Source: Klebsormidium nitens
Taxonomy: Eukaryota > Streptophyta > Klebsormidiophyceae > Klebsormidiales > Klebsormidiaceae
Assembly (NCBI GenBank): GCA_000708835.1
Contig: DF236981.1
Span: 186,001-250,000 of the forward strand
Direction: 5' to 3'
Length of the DNA: 64,000 bases
Shown: positions 48,301 through 60,400 of the stretch, piece after piece
Layout of the letters: each line of letters begins with the position of its first letter
Numbering within the stretch: the stretch's first letter is position 1
Notes under the pieces: generated by a model
Databases searched by the model: none
Seen by the model: only the letters and a program-made list of their open reading frames with translations
What the model was told of the DNA's origin: nothing
Program-made: the position numbers and the translations under genes

Positions 48301-50126
48301 AAGTAGACCTCCGCCTCTGACTCACTCAAAGTCTCGGCACTTGTCCCGTCAGAGAGCTGCTTGTTCCGTCAAGTATCGTTCTCATCAACTCGAGTGATGT
48401 CCCCCATAGCGCGAAAGCATGTTTCCCCAACCACCAGCTGACACGGACTCCAAGAGTGGTTTGAGGTTGGTAGGTGCCCTCGTGCCCCGCTTCTGGCGCC
48501 CGCTTTGAGAGTGTTGCACATTCGGTTCCAAGACCCGAAGCTGACCTGTCGCGCCTCTCGCTTCTCGATATGCTCAAGCTCTCCGTGACCCATAGCTTAT
48601 CCGCCCACAGGTGCGTGTCTCCACCCCGACCTCTTCCCCCACCTGGCCCTCCAACCCTCCAAACCCTTCCACACGAGCGCCGTCCACGCGGCCGCGTTCG
48701 ACGCCTTCACCACGCCCTATCGGCTGCCGCCACGTGGCGCCTCATCCTACACCAAGAACGCCGAGCCCCTCGGCGCGCTCGACATGCGGGATCTCGTCCG
48801 GTTGCTCGCGCGAACGGACCGCCAGAAAGTCACGGAAGTGGCGCTCAGTTTTCCGGCACCAGGGATACCGAAAATGCCAGGACCCGATGCGCGGCTGGAC
48901 AGGAGCGAGAGCGCGAAACTGGGAGAGGGTTTGGGGGGTTTGGTGCGCAGCCTCGTGGTGCTGACGGACGAGGGCGCGCAGCCGGCCGCGGGGCCGTCGT
49001 TCGCGGAGTCGCTGGTATTCCGGGGAGCCCGATATGCAGGTAAGAGGGGATGGACTGAGATTGGAAGTGGTCAAAATCTTCCCGCCCTCGTCTCAGGGCT
49101 CGTGCAGGAGGGTCCCATTAATCCAGAATGCTTGTAGCAAGAGCGCAACTGTCGGACTAGAACATGCTCCGGTTGACATGCTGGTCCGTAATTTTAGGAC
49201 AGGTTTAGTACCTGCTTTCGTCGCACAATCTGCTGCTTTGCGATTCAGTTCGGGACTTTCTGTTGAGTCAAACGCCTGTGCCTCCAGCTGGGACTTCAGG
49301 AAACACATCTTGCAAGTTTACAGACTGATGTACGAAAATAGCTGTCCATCCTTGTCTCGTTCTTCGCCGTCGTTGTTGCTGTCATCCTTCGTTGTCTACC
49401 GGGCCCTTGCTGTCAAAGAACATATCTCAGATTGACCTGTATCGTCTCCATGCTTTTGAGTGGCCCCAGAACAGGCTGCTTAAAGGATTGTACCTCATCA
49501 CCGCGCACTCTTTCCTGCCATGCACAGAACCAATTCTTGAAAGGCTACTAATTTTCTTTAAAAGGCACCGTGTGCTGTCTGTTCCCAAGCTTACATGTTC
49601 ACTAGCTCGTTCATGGATTCTCATCGAGCAGGCCAGTCATTCTTCGCCACGTGTCTTTCTTGCAGACGGCTCCGGCCCCGTCCCTCCCCCTGCCGCCGAA
49701 AGCGCTTTGCACGCGTCGCTCGAAGCCTCCGGCAGCGGCCGGGCCGTCCGTCATTTCTCCGTCACTTCGACGCCTCTCCCCATTCCGCTGCCATTCCCCA
49801 AGATCTTCCGCCCGGAGGTCGGGCGTCATGGTGACGTCAGCACTGGCCGGACGTTGGAGACGGGTACCGTCAAGGGCGGGGTAGACGTAGAGTCGGTTCC
49901 GGTTATGAGTAGGTTAGCGGTAACCCCTCGGCTTGCTCCGATGCTGCGGAGCAAGCTGGAGGGTTTAGAGAGGTATGGAGGGTTTAGAAAGGGGACGGAT
50001 GGGGCTAGAATCTTAGAGGAGTGGGGATTTGGCGAGGAGGAAGCGAGAGAGATGCGGGATGGCTTGAAGGACATGGTGAAGGCGTACGAAGGAGTCGATG
50101 AAGAGGACTCCTTCGACAGCGATTGA
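42374..50126 (+). CDS. Misato/DML1 family tubulin-like protein
   Basis: Misato (MSTO1/DML1) proteins are tubulin/FtsZ-related and are linked to mitochondrial distribution and morphology in animals and yeast; their plant role is little known. Six exons: join(42374..42559, 43065..43403, 43799..43963, 47878..48124, 48611..49039, 49666..50126), 608 residues, phases closing. The N-terminal misato segment is clear (MKEVVTLQFGNYANFVGAHF, then TYTPRLVALDVRGSSG). The tubulin-like part has GFQCIVDDSGGFAAVAAGLL, FHTSAVHAAAFDAFTTPYRL and, near the end, a Pro-rich PFPKIFRPEV region. A Gly/Glu-rich acidic insert follows the second block. The C-terminus is acidic. The third intron is 3.9 kb, far longer than the others. 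The last three exons are richer in G+C than the first three. Confidence 0.93.
43964..47877 (+). other. 3.9-kb intron of the Misato gene
   Basis: It is by far the longest intron in the window. I find no supported gene or terminal-repeat element in it. A minus-strand open frame at 45450-45905 has no ATG at its 5' end and no recognisable motif. A short motif (GGCTGTGATG) recurs near 44284, 45336 and 46334, too weak to define a repeat. Confidence 0.6.
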
Positions 50127-51486
50127 GCAGAGTGATCATGAACTTAGCGAACGTTGTGTGTTTAAACGTGCAAGTGCAATGGTGCTTTTGAGATGGTCGG
50201 GCAACGGCCTTCTCGCATTGCTGGCGACTTTCGTCTACTAAAGAATGGTCTCGAGATGTGCACAGTGCTGAGTGGTATCCCGAAATCAAATAGGGTCTTA
50301 ATATATCGATGACGTCAAAGAAGAGCTTTGGGAAGGTTGCCGGGCTGCTGTGAAATTCATTGAGACCAGATGGATCTTGGGACTGCCAAAATCGGTTACG
50401 ATAATTATGGTATTGACTTGGAAGTCTGCTGTGTGGGTCCCTTGTATTTCCATCAGCTTGGCATGATCAAAGCGTACCGGGGGCCGTAATGGCAGGTTAA
50501 ATGAGATCTCAAAACACCGTGATATCATGGACGGTAATAACTTTGTTTAAGAAATGCAACATGCTCTTTTATTCGACTCAATCTGTCTCTGGACCGTACG
50601 GTCAGACCATCGCATCAACGTGGCCCACATGTGAAGTGCATGTACTCAAATCGCTGACTGAGCATGCAGATTCAAAGAGTTGGGAGTGCACGAAGCCCCA
50701 ACTTGCATGAAGCTCCACAAGCTCGACCTGCTAGGTTAAATTCCCCTTGCTGATTAAGACGACCGGCTAGCTCAACTATTGTGTTTAGATTGCAACGAAG
50801 CTATATTGGCCGGGCAGCTCCGCGAGAACGTAGGTTATTGATTGAAGCTCCCAGCGAGCCCGGCCTGATATAAGTTCACCATAGTACTGAGTGACTGGCG
50901 CGGGCGCGGCAGCGCCTGGCTGCAATCGGACCGGCCTATGAGTACGCGGCCGCCCCCTGATCAAGCGCGGCCGCCATCGACGCGGGGGTCTAGAACTCCG
51001 GACAAGCAATCAACCGCACGATCAAATATAATCGGACGGTGTCGGTGCGTTCTCTGACTTGGCGCGCGCGAAAGGAGTTTCAAGTTTTCGGTAGATCTGT
51101 TGTAGGCCTGGCCCTCAGCATGTCTTCGTACCTACTCCTACTCCTAGTAGGTACCTACCTGGTACTGTGGCTCCGCCGTCCCGTCAATGGTCATAAGTTT
51201 GAGACCTGCATGCATGGGATGAAGCTGAGCAGCATGGTGGTGACGATTTGCTAGCTAGCTTCTTCTGAAGCCTCGGTTTTACTGCGCCGCCTCATCCGCA
51301 TCGCTCTTTGCTTGCCCGCAGATGCCCCGTCCAGCTAGCAAGTCCTGCGCATTCTAACATCGTGCCTCTCTCTTGGTAAAATACCTAAGAACTTTGAACA
51401 CCATGAAGAGAGAGTAGCGTACTTCATTGACGTTGGTCGCATACACTGCCCAGCTTGAGCTCCATGTGAAACCCAAACTTCTAAAA
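50127..51486. promoter_or_regulatory. Intergenic region, Misato / NmrA-like gene
   Basis: It is 1.36 kb before the NmrA-like start. It has a G+C-rich block near 50890-51000 with two GCGGCCGC sites and a small inverted repeat at 51128-51154. The chosen start of the next gene (51487) sits in a favourable AAAAATGGCG context. Confidence 0.45.
51128..51154. repeat. Small inverted repeat with 9-bp arms
   Basis: GTACCTACT (51128-51136) is the reverse complement of AGTAGGTAC (51146-51154). A nested CCTACT/AGTAGG pair gives an alternative stem. It lies about 330 bases upstream of the NmrA-like start codon. Confidence 0.7.
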
Positions 51487-54400
51487 ATGGCGTCTCCAAG
51501 GCCTCCGGGCGCGACAGGCCCGATCCCCTCTCCCAACACCAGACCCAAGTCCCCAGGCAAAGGCCCTCTTCCCAGCCCTGGAGCTGCCAGGTCGTCCGCC
51601 GCCGTCCGCTCCCCACCGTCCACCAGCAATGGACGTCCCAATCCTCAGCAGGGGGCAAGGTCCCCAGGCGAAGCAGGGGCAGCTCGGAGCCCCCCTCCGA
51701 CAGCGCGCCGGCAGTCAGGGGGTCCGGGCTCTGCCGCAAACTCCCCCCCGGAATCGCCGGTGAGCACTTCGATCAAGCTGAACCTGGGGGCGAAGAAGGC
51801 TCCTGTTGGGGGAGGGGGGACTGGTGTTATCAACGGGACAAGCAGGAATGCGACGGCCAGAGTGAACACCAGGGCTGAGGGGATCGACTTTACTTTCGCC
51901 GGTAGCTCAACCAGCTCGTATGCTAGTTCCTCAACCAGAGCTTATGCTGAAAGCAGCACAGTTGAGGGTACTACTAGGAGGGTTGTGATGGAGGGCAGCG
52001 AGGGTGGAGCTCGGAAAGTCAGCCCGACCAAGCGGCCAATTGAAGCTGGACAGCTGTCGCCCTCCGGGCAGCCTGGCCCGAACAAGACTACGTTTGTCAC
52101 CCGGCGGCCGCAGCAAGGGGGGCAAGGGCCAGCCCCTGCTGCTCCTGACACTTCTCCCCAAGTTCAAGCACGGGGCTCTGTGTCGCCAACTAGAGTCGGG
52201 ACAAGAGTGACGACGAGCACGACAGAAACCACGACCCGAACTTCGACTTCTCCAACTAGAGTGGTGACCAAGGTGGTCACAAGCACGGAAGCGGGGGTAA
52301 GAGCAGCTGGGACAAAGTCCCCCCCACAAAGCACGACGACAAACATTACCCGCTCTCCTGGGGCAACTCCCCAACTCAACGGTTCAGGGTTTACTGTGCA
52401 ATCGAGCAGGACCGTGGGCCAAAGCGGGCAGACTGGGGCTCAATCCGATGCGGCAAATCTTGCTGCAAAGCGGCGGACGGTCGTCTCGTTTGCCGACCCT
52501 CAGGAAGATGCTTCAGCGGAGGGCATTGATGATGACATCAGCGGAAAGAAGGTGACGTCAGCAAAGGTTTTGCGGGACCGGCGGCCTACCGGGTCCCCGC
52601 GCGGTAATGTCGCAGATGAGCAGGACGGAGAGGAGTACAATGACGTCAGTGTGGCGAGGTCAGCTGAGCGCACCGTAACAAGGTCAGCTGCTGACGTCAG
52701 CGGCGGAGCGGCGAGGCCGAAAGTGCAGCCCGCCGTGTCCCCAGCTGACGTCAGCAACGGTGCAGGGAGGGTGACACCAAAAGCGCAGCAAGCGGCGGCG
52801 CTAAAGCCGGCGGGCAAAAGTCCGGGGACGGAGACAGACGACCAGTTCCAGGCTCGAAAAAACGCGCTGCTGTCAAAGTTCAAGGAACGGGCGGGGTTGC
52901 CGTTTCCGAAGCCAATGGAAGCCGACACCGAAGCTGTGGAGGGCGACTTGGGAGGCCCGGAGCAGGGAGCCGAGGTCGCCAGAAGGCCGACGCCGGTGTC
53001 AAGTGCAATGCCAGCGATCAGTGAGGAGACGCCACGGTCGATGGCTGCGATGGTGACACCGAAGAAAGAGGAACTAGGAGTGGAGGGAGTTGAAGCGCGG
53101 GTGGAGCGGAAGAAGGCGGCGCTGGTGGCAGCTAGCGCGCGGCGGCCAGTAGTGACGAAGGCGGTCGTCAGGGAGGCGCAGATTGAAGCAGCTGAGGAAC
53201 TAGAGGTGAGGGATTCGTAACTGTGGCGGGCATCGTGCTTCTCTGGCTCGATAAGGAGACAGCACACGTAGCTTTCACTTAGACATCTTCAGCGCAACGG
53301 AAAAGCACTCACTGTTGTAATCAGTGGTCAACGTGAGCAGTAAGTAAGGTCGTACCGAAGAGGCTCCTTTGAATAGACTATTCTCTTCACTGTGAATGCA
53401 CCGCTCATCAGAGGGAGTGCTTTTCGGCTGCGTACCAAACTTGTGCTGAGGGTCGAAAGAAAGATGAAAAAGAATGAGGGGAGAATCACAATGCAGCTGC
53501 TTGAACTGCGGAAGTGAGAGTTTCCTGGTAAGGCTTTGAGATATCGGGCGGCGTGTCTGATGAGGGGCTCTCGTCCTTTAATCTCACCAGCTCAGGGCTT
53601 GACGGGCACGTCACGAGCATCGTAGGACTTGCGATAACTTGTATGGAACAGATAGACCTCCTGCATTGTCACCCTTCAGCCTGCGTCTTAAAATTATCAA
53701 AGCGCTCCTCGACCGCGTGAACGGTTCGGGCCTCATAGCATGGCTCCAGGAAACAAGGAGGGCGTATTGTGGTTCAAGCCCCCTACTATGGCACAAAGAC
53801 GGTCAACCCAGATTGCCTTGCTATTCCAAGCCTGAATGCTCCTGACATTTGTTCAAACCCCAGCGGACTTCACGTCATCCTTAAAGATCGGCTCCTGTTG
53901 CATCTATTTCTCAGCATTCCCACTAAGAGAACAACCTTTTTTCCTTATGTAGGAGGAACCGGCTGACAGATATGAGACGATTAAGGCTCCTGCGAAGACT
54001 GCAGTCCCAATCATTGAGGAGCGAGTTGTTCGGGCAAGCCCGCTCAAGTCGGCTCTGAAGCACACGCAAGCGCTTTCCTCTGACGGAGAAGTGGAGTGAG
54101 TCGAGAAGAGTTTGGAAAGTTTGACAGTTTGCTGTTCTTGTCGACAGAAAATGTGGCTGGATAAAAGCGCGCGAGATCGATGAGCATCTCTTGTCTCTGA
54201 TTGCATTGCTCACGAAGTCCCCTTTCCAAAAATACACACTTTGACCGTTAGTCCTCACTGATACGTACTGACAGAGTCTTGCTTTCGGTGTTTTCAGGGG
54301 GTTTCAAAGCCAGGCACCAGACGAGTACGAGGTTCATCAAGAAGGTAAGCGGAAGCTTTCCTTCTTGCGATGTCCGTGGTTACAGTGTTGTCTAATGACT

Positions 54401-57400
54401 TTCGCAGGTTCATAAGTATAGAAATCTAGGAGCAGGAACGTGAAACCCCTTTACAATGCTTTCCAATGTATGCTGTGCTCACATTTGGTTTCGAGACCTG
54501 AAAGGACCCTGTTGATAGTATTAGTGTCGTCATCCATAGCGAGGTCTATCTGAGGTCCTGCACTCGATCCTTGTTGCAGGCGTGATCGTGTGTTTTATTT
54601 TTACTACAAAGGCCTTTCAAAGAGCAAGCCAATCTGGATTGAGTGTTTTCCAAGCGGAAAATCTTGAATCCAAGCGGAAAATCTTGAACACAGCGGAACG
54701 GAGCGCCCACAGACAAATCACGAACTTCTCCGTCTTTGTGCAGCCAAAACGGTGCCACGTGGCAGCATCGAGGCGACCCGGCGGGCCGCCGCGCCGGCTC
54801 AACAAGCTGAGGAATCAGAACCGGCCCTCGACGACGAGGAGACTCCTGTGCAGAAGAGACCCGTTTCTAAAGCGGTCACTTCCGCCGCCGACAAATCCAA
54901 GTACAACCGTCTCAAGACCGTGCTCAAAGTCGAAGAAAGGGATCTTCACTTCAACCGGAGCGGAACGTTGGCAGCGGAAAAGTTCGAGTGGCTGGAGGTC
55001 AAGCGGAAGGCGGAAGAGGAGGAAGAACTAGAGGCGGGAGAAGCGGAGGAAGAACTCGAGGCGAGAGACGACGTGGAAGAACTAGAGGCGCGGGCGACGA
55101 AAGCGGTGGCGAGGAGTTCCAAGGGCAAGAGCGGGCGCTTCGTGTTTGACAACGAGGACGGCGACGAAGACGGAGACGAACTTTCCGGGGGGCTGGATTC
55201 CGGGGCTGCGGATTCCCCTGAAAAGGGTGAAACAAAAGGGGGCCCAGGCGTGCTGCGCCAATTGAAGGGGGTGCTTCGCACCGGCGCGCGCGCGATGGAG
55301 GTGCGCGAGCCCAGCGAGTGGGGGGATGATGACGACATGCACCTGCGCGACATGACGTCAGCGAGGGACATGGAGAGCGGGGCGGAGCCCGTCTCTGCGC
55401 GGGCTCCCGTTGAGCGAACCGGGCCTTTTGATGGGGAGGAAGCTCTAGACTCCCCCGTGGCGCGAAATGCCCGCCTGGGAACCCTAAAGGTCCGCACCGC
55501 CGCCGCGTTGGGCGCGGACCGCGGGGCCGGGCGAGCGAGTGACGTGAAGAAGACGCAGAATGTGACGTCAGAGAAGCAGGCCGAGAAAGAAGCGGTGAGA
55601 AGTGCTCCTCGGTCCGACAGTCCGTGTCGTAAGCAAACGCTGTTTTAACGTGCTTCGATTCTTTGCGTTTATCACTAAGATTACGTTAATGAAGAGGGCG
55701 GCTTCTTTAGACGATCGTATGCTGTCAAGCTCCTTCTTTCGCACATGCGAGTCGTTATTTTAACAGACAGTCGCCGATTTTCTGGGCAAAATGCTTCAGT
55801 CACGTTGCCGCAAAAACTTGGCGACTCCGACATTTTACAGGCCCCCCTTCAGGGGTCAAAAGAAGAGCCGTCCACCAAGCGCCTTTCGGAAGCTGCCGGG
55901 GGCAAACCGGGGGGTAAATTCTCAGCCGAGGATTCCGGCTCACGGGCGCTTCGGCCAAGCGACCCGGGGCAATCTACAGAGGAGGAAGAAGAGCAGCCTC
56001 TAACTGGAAAAGAAATGGTCCTCGCCGCGCGCGAGTACACAGGGACCGAGCTCGTGATTCATCCGGCCGCGGGAGACCTAGACGTTTCTCCCAGAGGGGC
56101 AGAAGGTACCGACGCGGAAAAACCGGTAGCGGGGTCGAAGTCCGTGGGGAAAAGCCGGTTTGCGGCTAAACCGGCTGAGATAACCGTGGCCGCCGCGGCT
56201 AACCAGGCGTACTCTGCGCCCGGGCAGAGGGGGACGGCCGCCGACGCCCAAGACGGTCAGGAAGGGTTTGCGGAGGGGGTTAAGGACGGGTTACCGAGAC
56301 CCGCCGGCGCGGCCGCGAGCGCGCGCCGGCCGCGCACCTTCGCGGCGATGGGCAGCCTTAAGGACCGCGAGGGAAGGTTAAAGGGTATGGAGAGCATCGG
56401 CGTTTCGCGCCGGGGGGCGCAGGGAGAGTGGGCGCCCGGGTCGCCGCGGACCCCCCTCTCCGAGCAGAACGTGCGGATCGAGTTTCTGAGGAATGAGTCA
56501 CGGCCGCTCAGCCCCAAGCTCAAGATGTGGAGCGATATAAAGGAGCGAGTGTCAAGTATGCTCATGTTCAAGTCGACGAAGCAAAAACCAGTGGACGAGT
56601 CCAAGAGTGAGTGCGGCTTTTTGAGTTTCCGTCTTTCTGTCTAGGATGATGTTGCATCTCTGTCTTCTTTCGGCGTCTCACGCTCGGTCGGAAGTTGCAA
56701 TTTGACCCATTCACAGTTACTTTGAAAGCGTCTGTGTTCTCGGACGGAAGTTTGCAGCTGTAACTTACGCCCCAAACCCGTCGTTTTTCCTTGCCCAAAG
56801 TCGCAGAGCAGTTTCTGTCATATTTGGACTCGGGTAGAACGCTTTACAGAGGCCGACGTGACCCAAGTATTACAATCATTGGTATCCAATGAACTTCAGG
56901 ATCCCTGGTGTCAGCTTTCTACTCAGGCCACGAGCATCTCAGCTTTGACACTTTTGCCCCGCAGAGCGGATCCTGGTGATCGGCGCCGAGTGCAGCGCGG
57001 GCGAGAGCACCTTACGTCATCTTCTGATACGCGGTGTGAATAGGTTCGCGGTCAGCTTCGCGGTGCCGTGCCTGGAGAGCCTGCAGCGCAGCATGACCGT
57101 CGATCTCGCGAGCTACCACAAAAAGTACTACGCGCAGCTGCAGGCCGCGGGCGCGGACCGCGTCGAGGTGCGCGCGCGCGGGGTTTTGTTTGCAAAGGTT
57201 TTCTATGACTAGTGGATTTGGGCGACTGATTTTTGGAAGCGTTGGCATGGATCTCGGCTTGGGCTGTCGCTCAGACATGCTTCCATTTGCTTTCTAGATA
57301 GAGATCCGAATGTTGGTAAGTAGCAAAGGGTTCATATACATGATGGATTTGGACGACTTGTTGCTTTGACGCGTTGGCATGAGAAGCGAATATGGGCTGT

Positions 57401-60400
57401 CGCTCAGACATACTTCCATTTGCTTCCTAATAGAGATCCGAAGGTTGGTAAGCAGCAAAGGGTGTACGTAACTACTGGTTTGTGACGACTTGTTGTTTTG
57501 ACGCGTTGGCAAAAAGATCGACTTCGGGTTGTCGCTTGGACATGCTTCCGTTTACTCCCTTAATGAAGCTCTGAACGAATCAAACAGCCCTTCTCGTATG
57601 GACCCAAAGGTGCCGCTATTGCCAGATTGAAGTGTTGGGCCACACTGAATAAGCTTCTGAAGTAAGCGACTGAAGTCTTAATATTCAGAATGAAAGCAGT
57701 CATTCCCGAGGTTGATGACTGGAGTGTTAAACTCAAGATCAAAGCAGTCCTTCACGAGATTGATGCGCAAGGGCGGCCACTGTCCTTACACAAACAGGCG
57801 TCCGATTCTCAGACTTCCCAGACTTTCGCCTGCAGCCAGCGACTCACTTTTTCTTCCTCCAGGTAAACATGCTGGACGAGCGGTCTCTTCTTGCGCGGCG
57901 TTTGGGGCGTGGTTTACGCGGAACAGTGGACCTTGTGGGAGGACGAAAGATCTCCGTCGACCTAACTTCCCCAGTATCTTCTTCACTAATGGGACTTAAT
58001 ACTCCCTTGTTTTCCGGTAAATGTTGTCATCCCCGCTGATGAAAGTTACTGACTCCCTCTTCTCAGGTCAACATGCTGGACGAGCGCTCCCTTCTGAGTG
58101 CGATGCGCGGGGTTTGGGGCGTGGTTTACGCGGAGCAGTGGAACCTGTACGACCCCGAAGAGGAGATCCTGCGTGGCAAGATGGTCGCCAACGCCGCATT
58201 CAAGGCCGGCGTGCACCACGTGGTCTACAGCAGCGCCGAGAGCGTGCGGTGAGCGCGCGCGCGCGGCATCTTTTCCTTCAATCACATGATGGTGTATTTA
58301 CAAGCAATCCGGTTAGGCAGTAAGCCAACGAGTTCGTTCATTGTCATCTTATGTTGCTCCAACGATGTCCTGGCCGCATTTAAGCAGCACTTCAAGTTTG
58401 AGTACTGACCAGCATGGAAAACATCCCGAACGTTTAGAGGTCTGTATTCTACAATTCAAATCCGAAGGTCTCTGATTTCCGTGCTTGATATATGTACTTC
58501 CATCGTAAGCGCACACAGCAGTGCTCAGAGCGTGCGCAGAACAAAACATATAGGGTTGGAGGGATGCTTCTGTCAACGCTTTGAAGCCTGAAGCTCCAAG
58601 AAGCTGGATTCGTGCTTCCTCGAAAGTGGTTCAGAACCATTTGGATGCTCCTTGACTTCAAGCGAAACCAGGCAGACATAAAACGACGGAGCCAAAGCAT
58701 TGTACCAAAGTTCGATATTGTCAGAACCTGATCCTCCTTTCGCCTCTCAGATTCAATAAGTGTTAGAGAGAGCGGTAATTGAAGATACTGGTACTCTTTA
58801 GCACGTAATTTCAGGTCTGCCGGACTCCCGAGGCGTTTCATATCTACTTACCCGACATCGAAAGTGACGCTGCCGCGGTACTAAATTTGAAACTCCGGCA
58901 GGGACTTGCAACTGGCGGGCTTGTCGCGGCTGGAGCGCGACCCGCAGTGGGTTGTGCCGCACTTCGACAGCAAGGGCGACATCGAAGCGTACATGGTCGC
59001 CATCGGGCTGCCGGCGACGTACCTGCGGTAAGAGGGTGGAAACGGTCGCCTTTGCTGGAAAAATACATTCTCATCTTTGATGCGAGATGAGAAGTTCGTT
59101 GGTGAGGTTCTATTGAGACCCGGTATCGGAGAAGAACCACGTTTCACCTAGCTGTGTCGCATTCGAGAAGGAGATCGAGGGGATATCAGTCTTCTCAAGG
59201 CGAGACTTTCTACAAATTTTGCTTCCTCGCAAGAGTCTTTTTTTTCAGCGAAGACCCTCTCTCCGAAGGAGATTGGAGCGCAGAGCCACCCCCCGAAGGG
59301 GGTTGGAGCCCAGCAAAAAACCTTTGTGTTCAGCAATTTGTTAGCAGCAGGTATCAAAAGTCCCTTAATCCAGCACTTTTCAGAATGTGAAGAGGGGGGC
59401 AGGGCATATACAGATCCTAAAACGGGAGCCCTGATGTGCGGGACTTAGGAGTTCCGCTCAGCGTTGTGAAATCTCGTCCTACAATGAGGCGTCATAGTCT
59501 CCTACGCGTCCTGTCTTTGTCGAGATGACACCCCTTCCCACCTTTGCCAACAGTTAGCAATCCAGTAGTAGCCACATCAAGCAGTCACCTTTTAGCAACC
59601 CACCGGGACCCCACATGTCTCGCTTGACCTGCCACCACAAAACCTGACTTCTAATGCCGCCGCGCGCGCGCAGAGTCGCGCCTCACTACCACGAGCTGCT
59701 CGACTTCTGCCTCTTCCGGACCGTCGGATTGGGCACGCTCGACGTCTGCCTTCCGATGGGCTCCACTCCGTTCCCGTCCATCTCGGCTGCTGACGTCGGC
59801 GGTTGCGTCATGAAGATCTTTGAGGAGCCCGGCCAGTACAGCGGACTGTGCATCGACCTGGTTGGGTCTTACATACCGATGTCGGACTACTGCAAGGTGG
59901 GTTAAGCGGTGACCCGATTTGCGAGCGGTGACCCAATGTTCTAAGCCAATCAGACATACGTACGTCGATCTGCTGCAAGGTGGGTCATATATGAATCGAC
60001 ACAGAGTGACCGGAGTGATCGACACATTGGCAGGGATTCATATGCTTGATTTCTTGTGAGACACGGACAGCTTTTCTAGTAGCGCTTCGTTCAAATCCAA
60101 GCCCAGCTTCTTGGGCACGAAGAGGACCCGATCGTCCAGAAAGTTTCATTTTTGGCACTGCAAGTTTAGCTCTGACATCTTCCCCGGTCTTTCTGAAGCT
60201 CATCCGAGCAAGATTTGTTTGCTTAGTCGCTCAAAAAAGACAGTCAAGTCCTCAGATCCACGAAGCTGGCAAGGATCCTCCTGAAAAATCAGAGCAATTG
60301 TAATTCTCCATTAAACTTTTCAGCCGTCTTCTTTCTCCTTTCTTCGGCCGTTGTCGTTCTCTGTTGGTAATTTTAGTCTGGATCAAAACAAGCCAGGTTC

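Noticed and set aside
51427-51486. Upstream extension of the NmrA-like frame by 20 codons
   Set aside because: It begins with TTG; the first ATG, at 51487, has a good context.
59251-59310. Two-unit CGAAGG...TTGGAGC repeat in an NmrA-like intron
   Set aside because: Short and imperfect; no link to an exon or element could be shown.
60085-60110. GTTCAAATCC resembling a tRNA T-arm
   Set aside because: No matching acceptor, D or anticodon arms around it.
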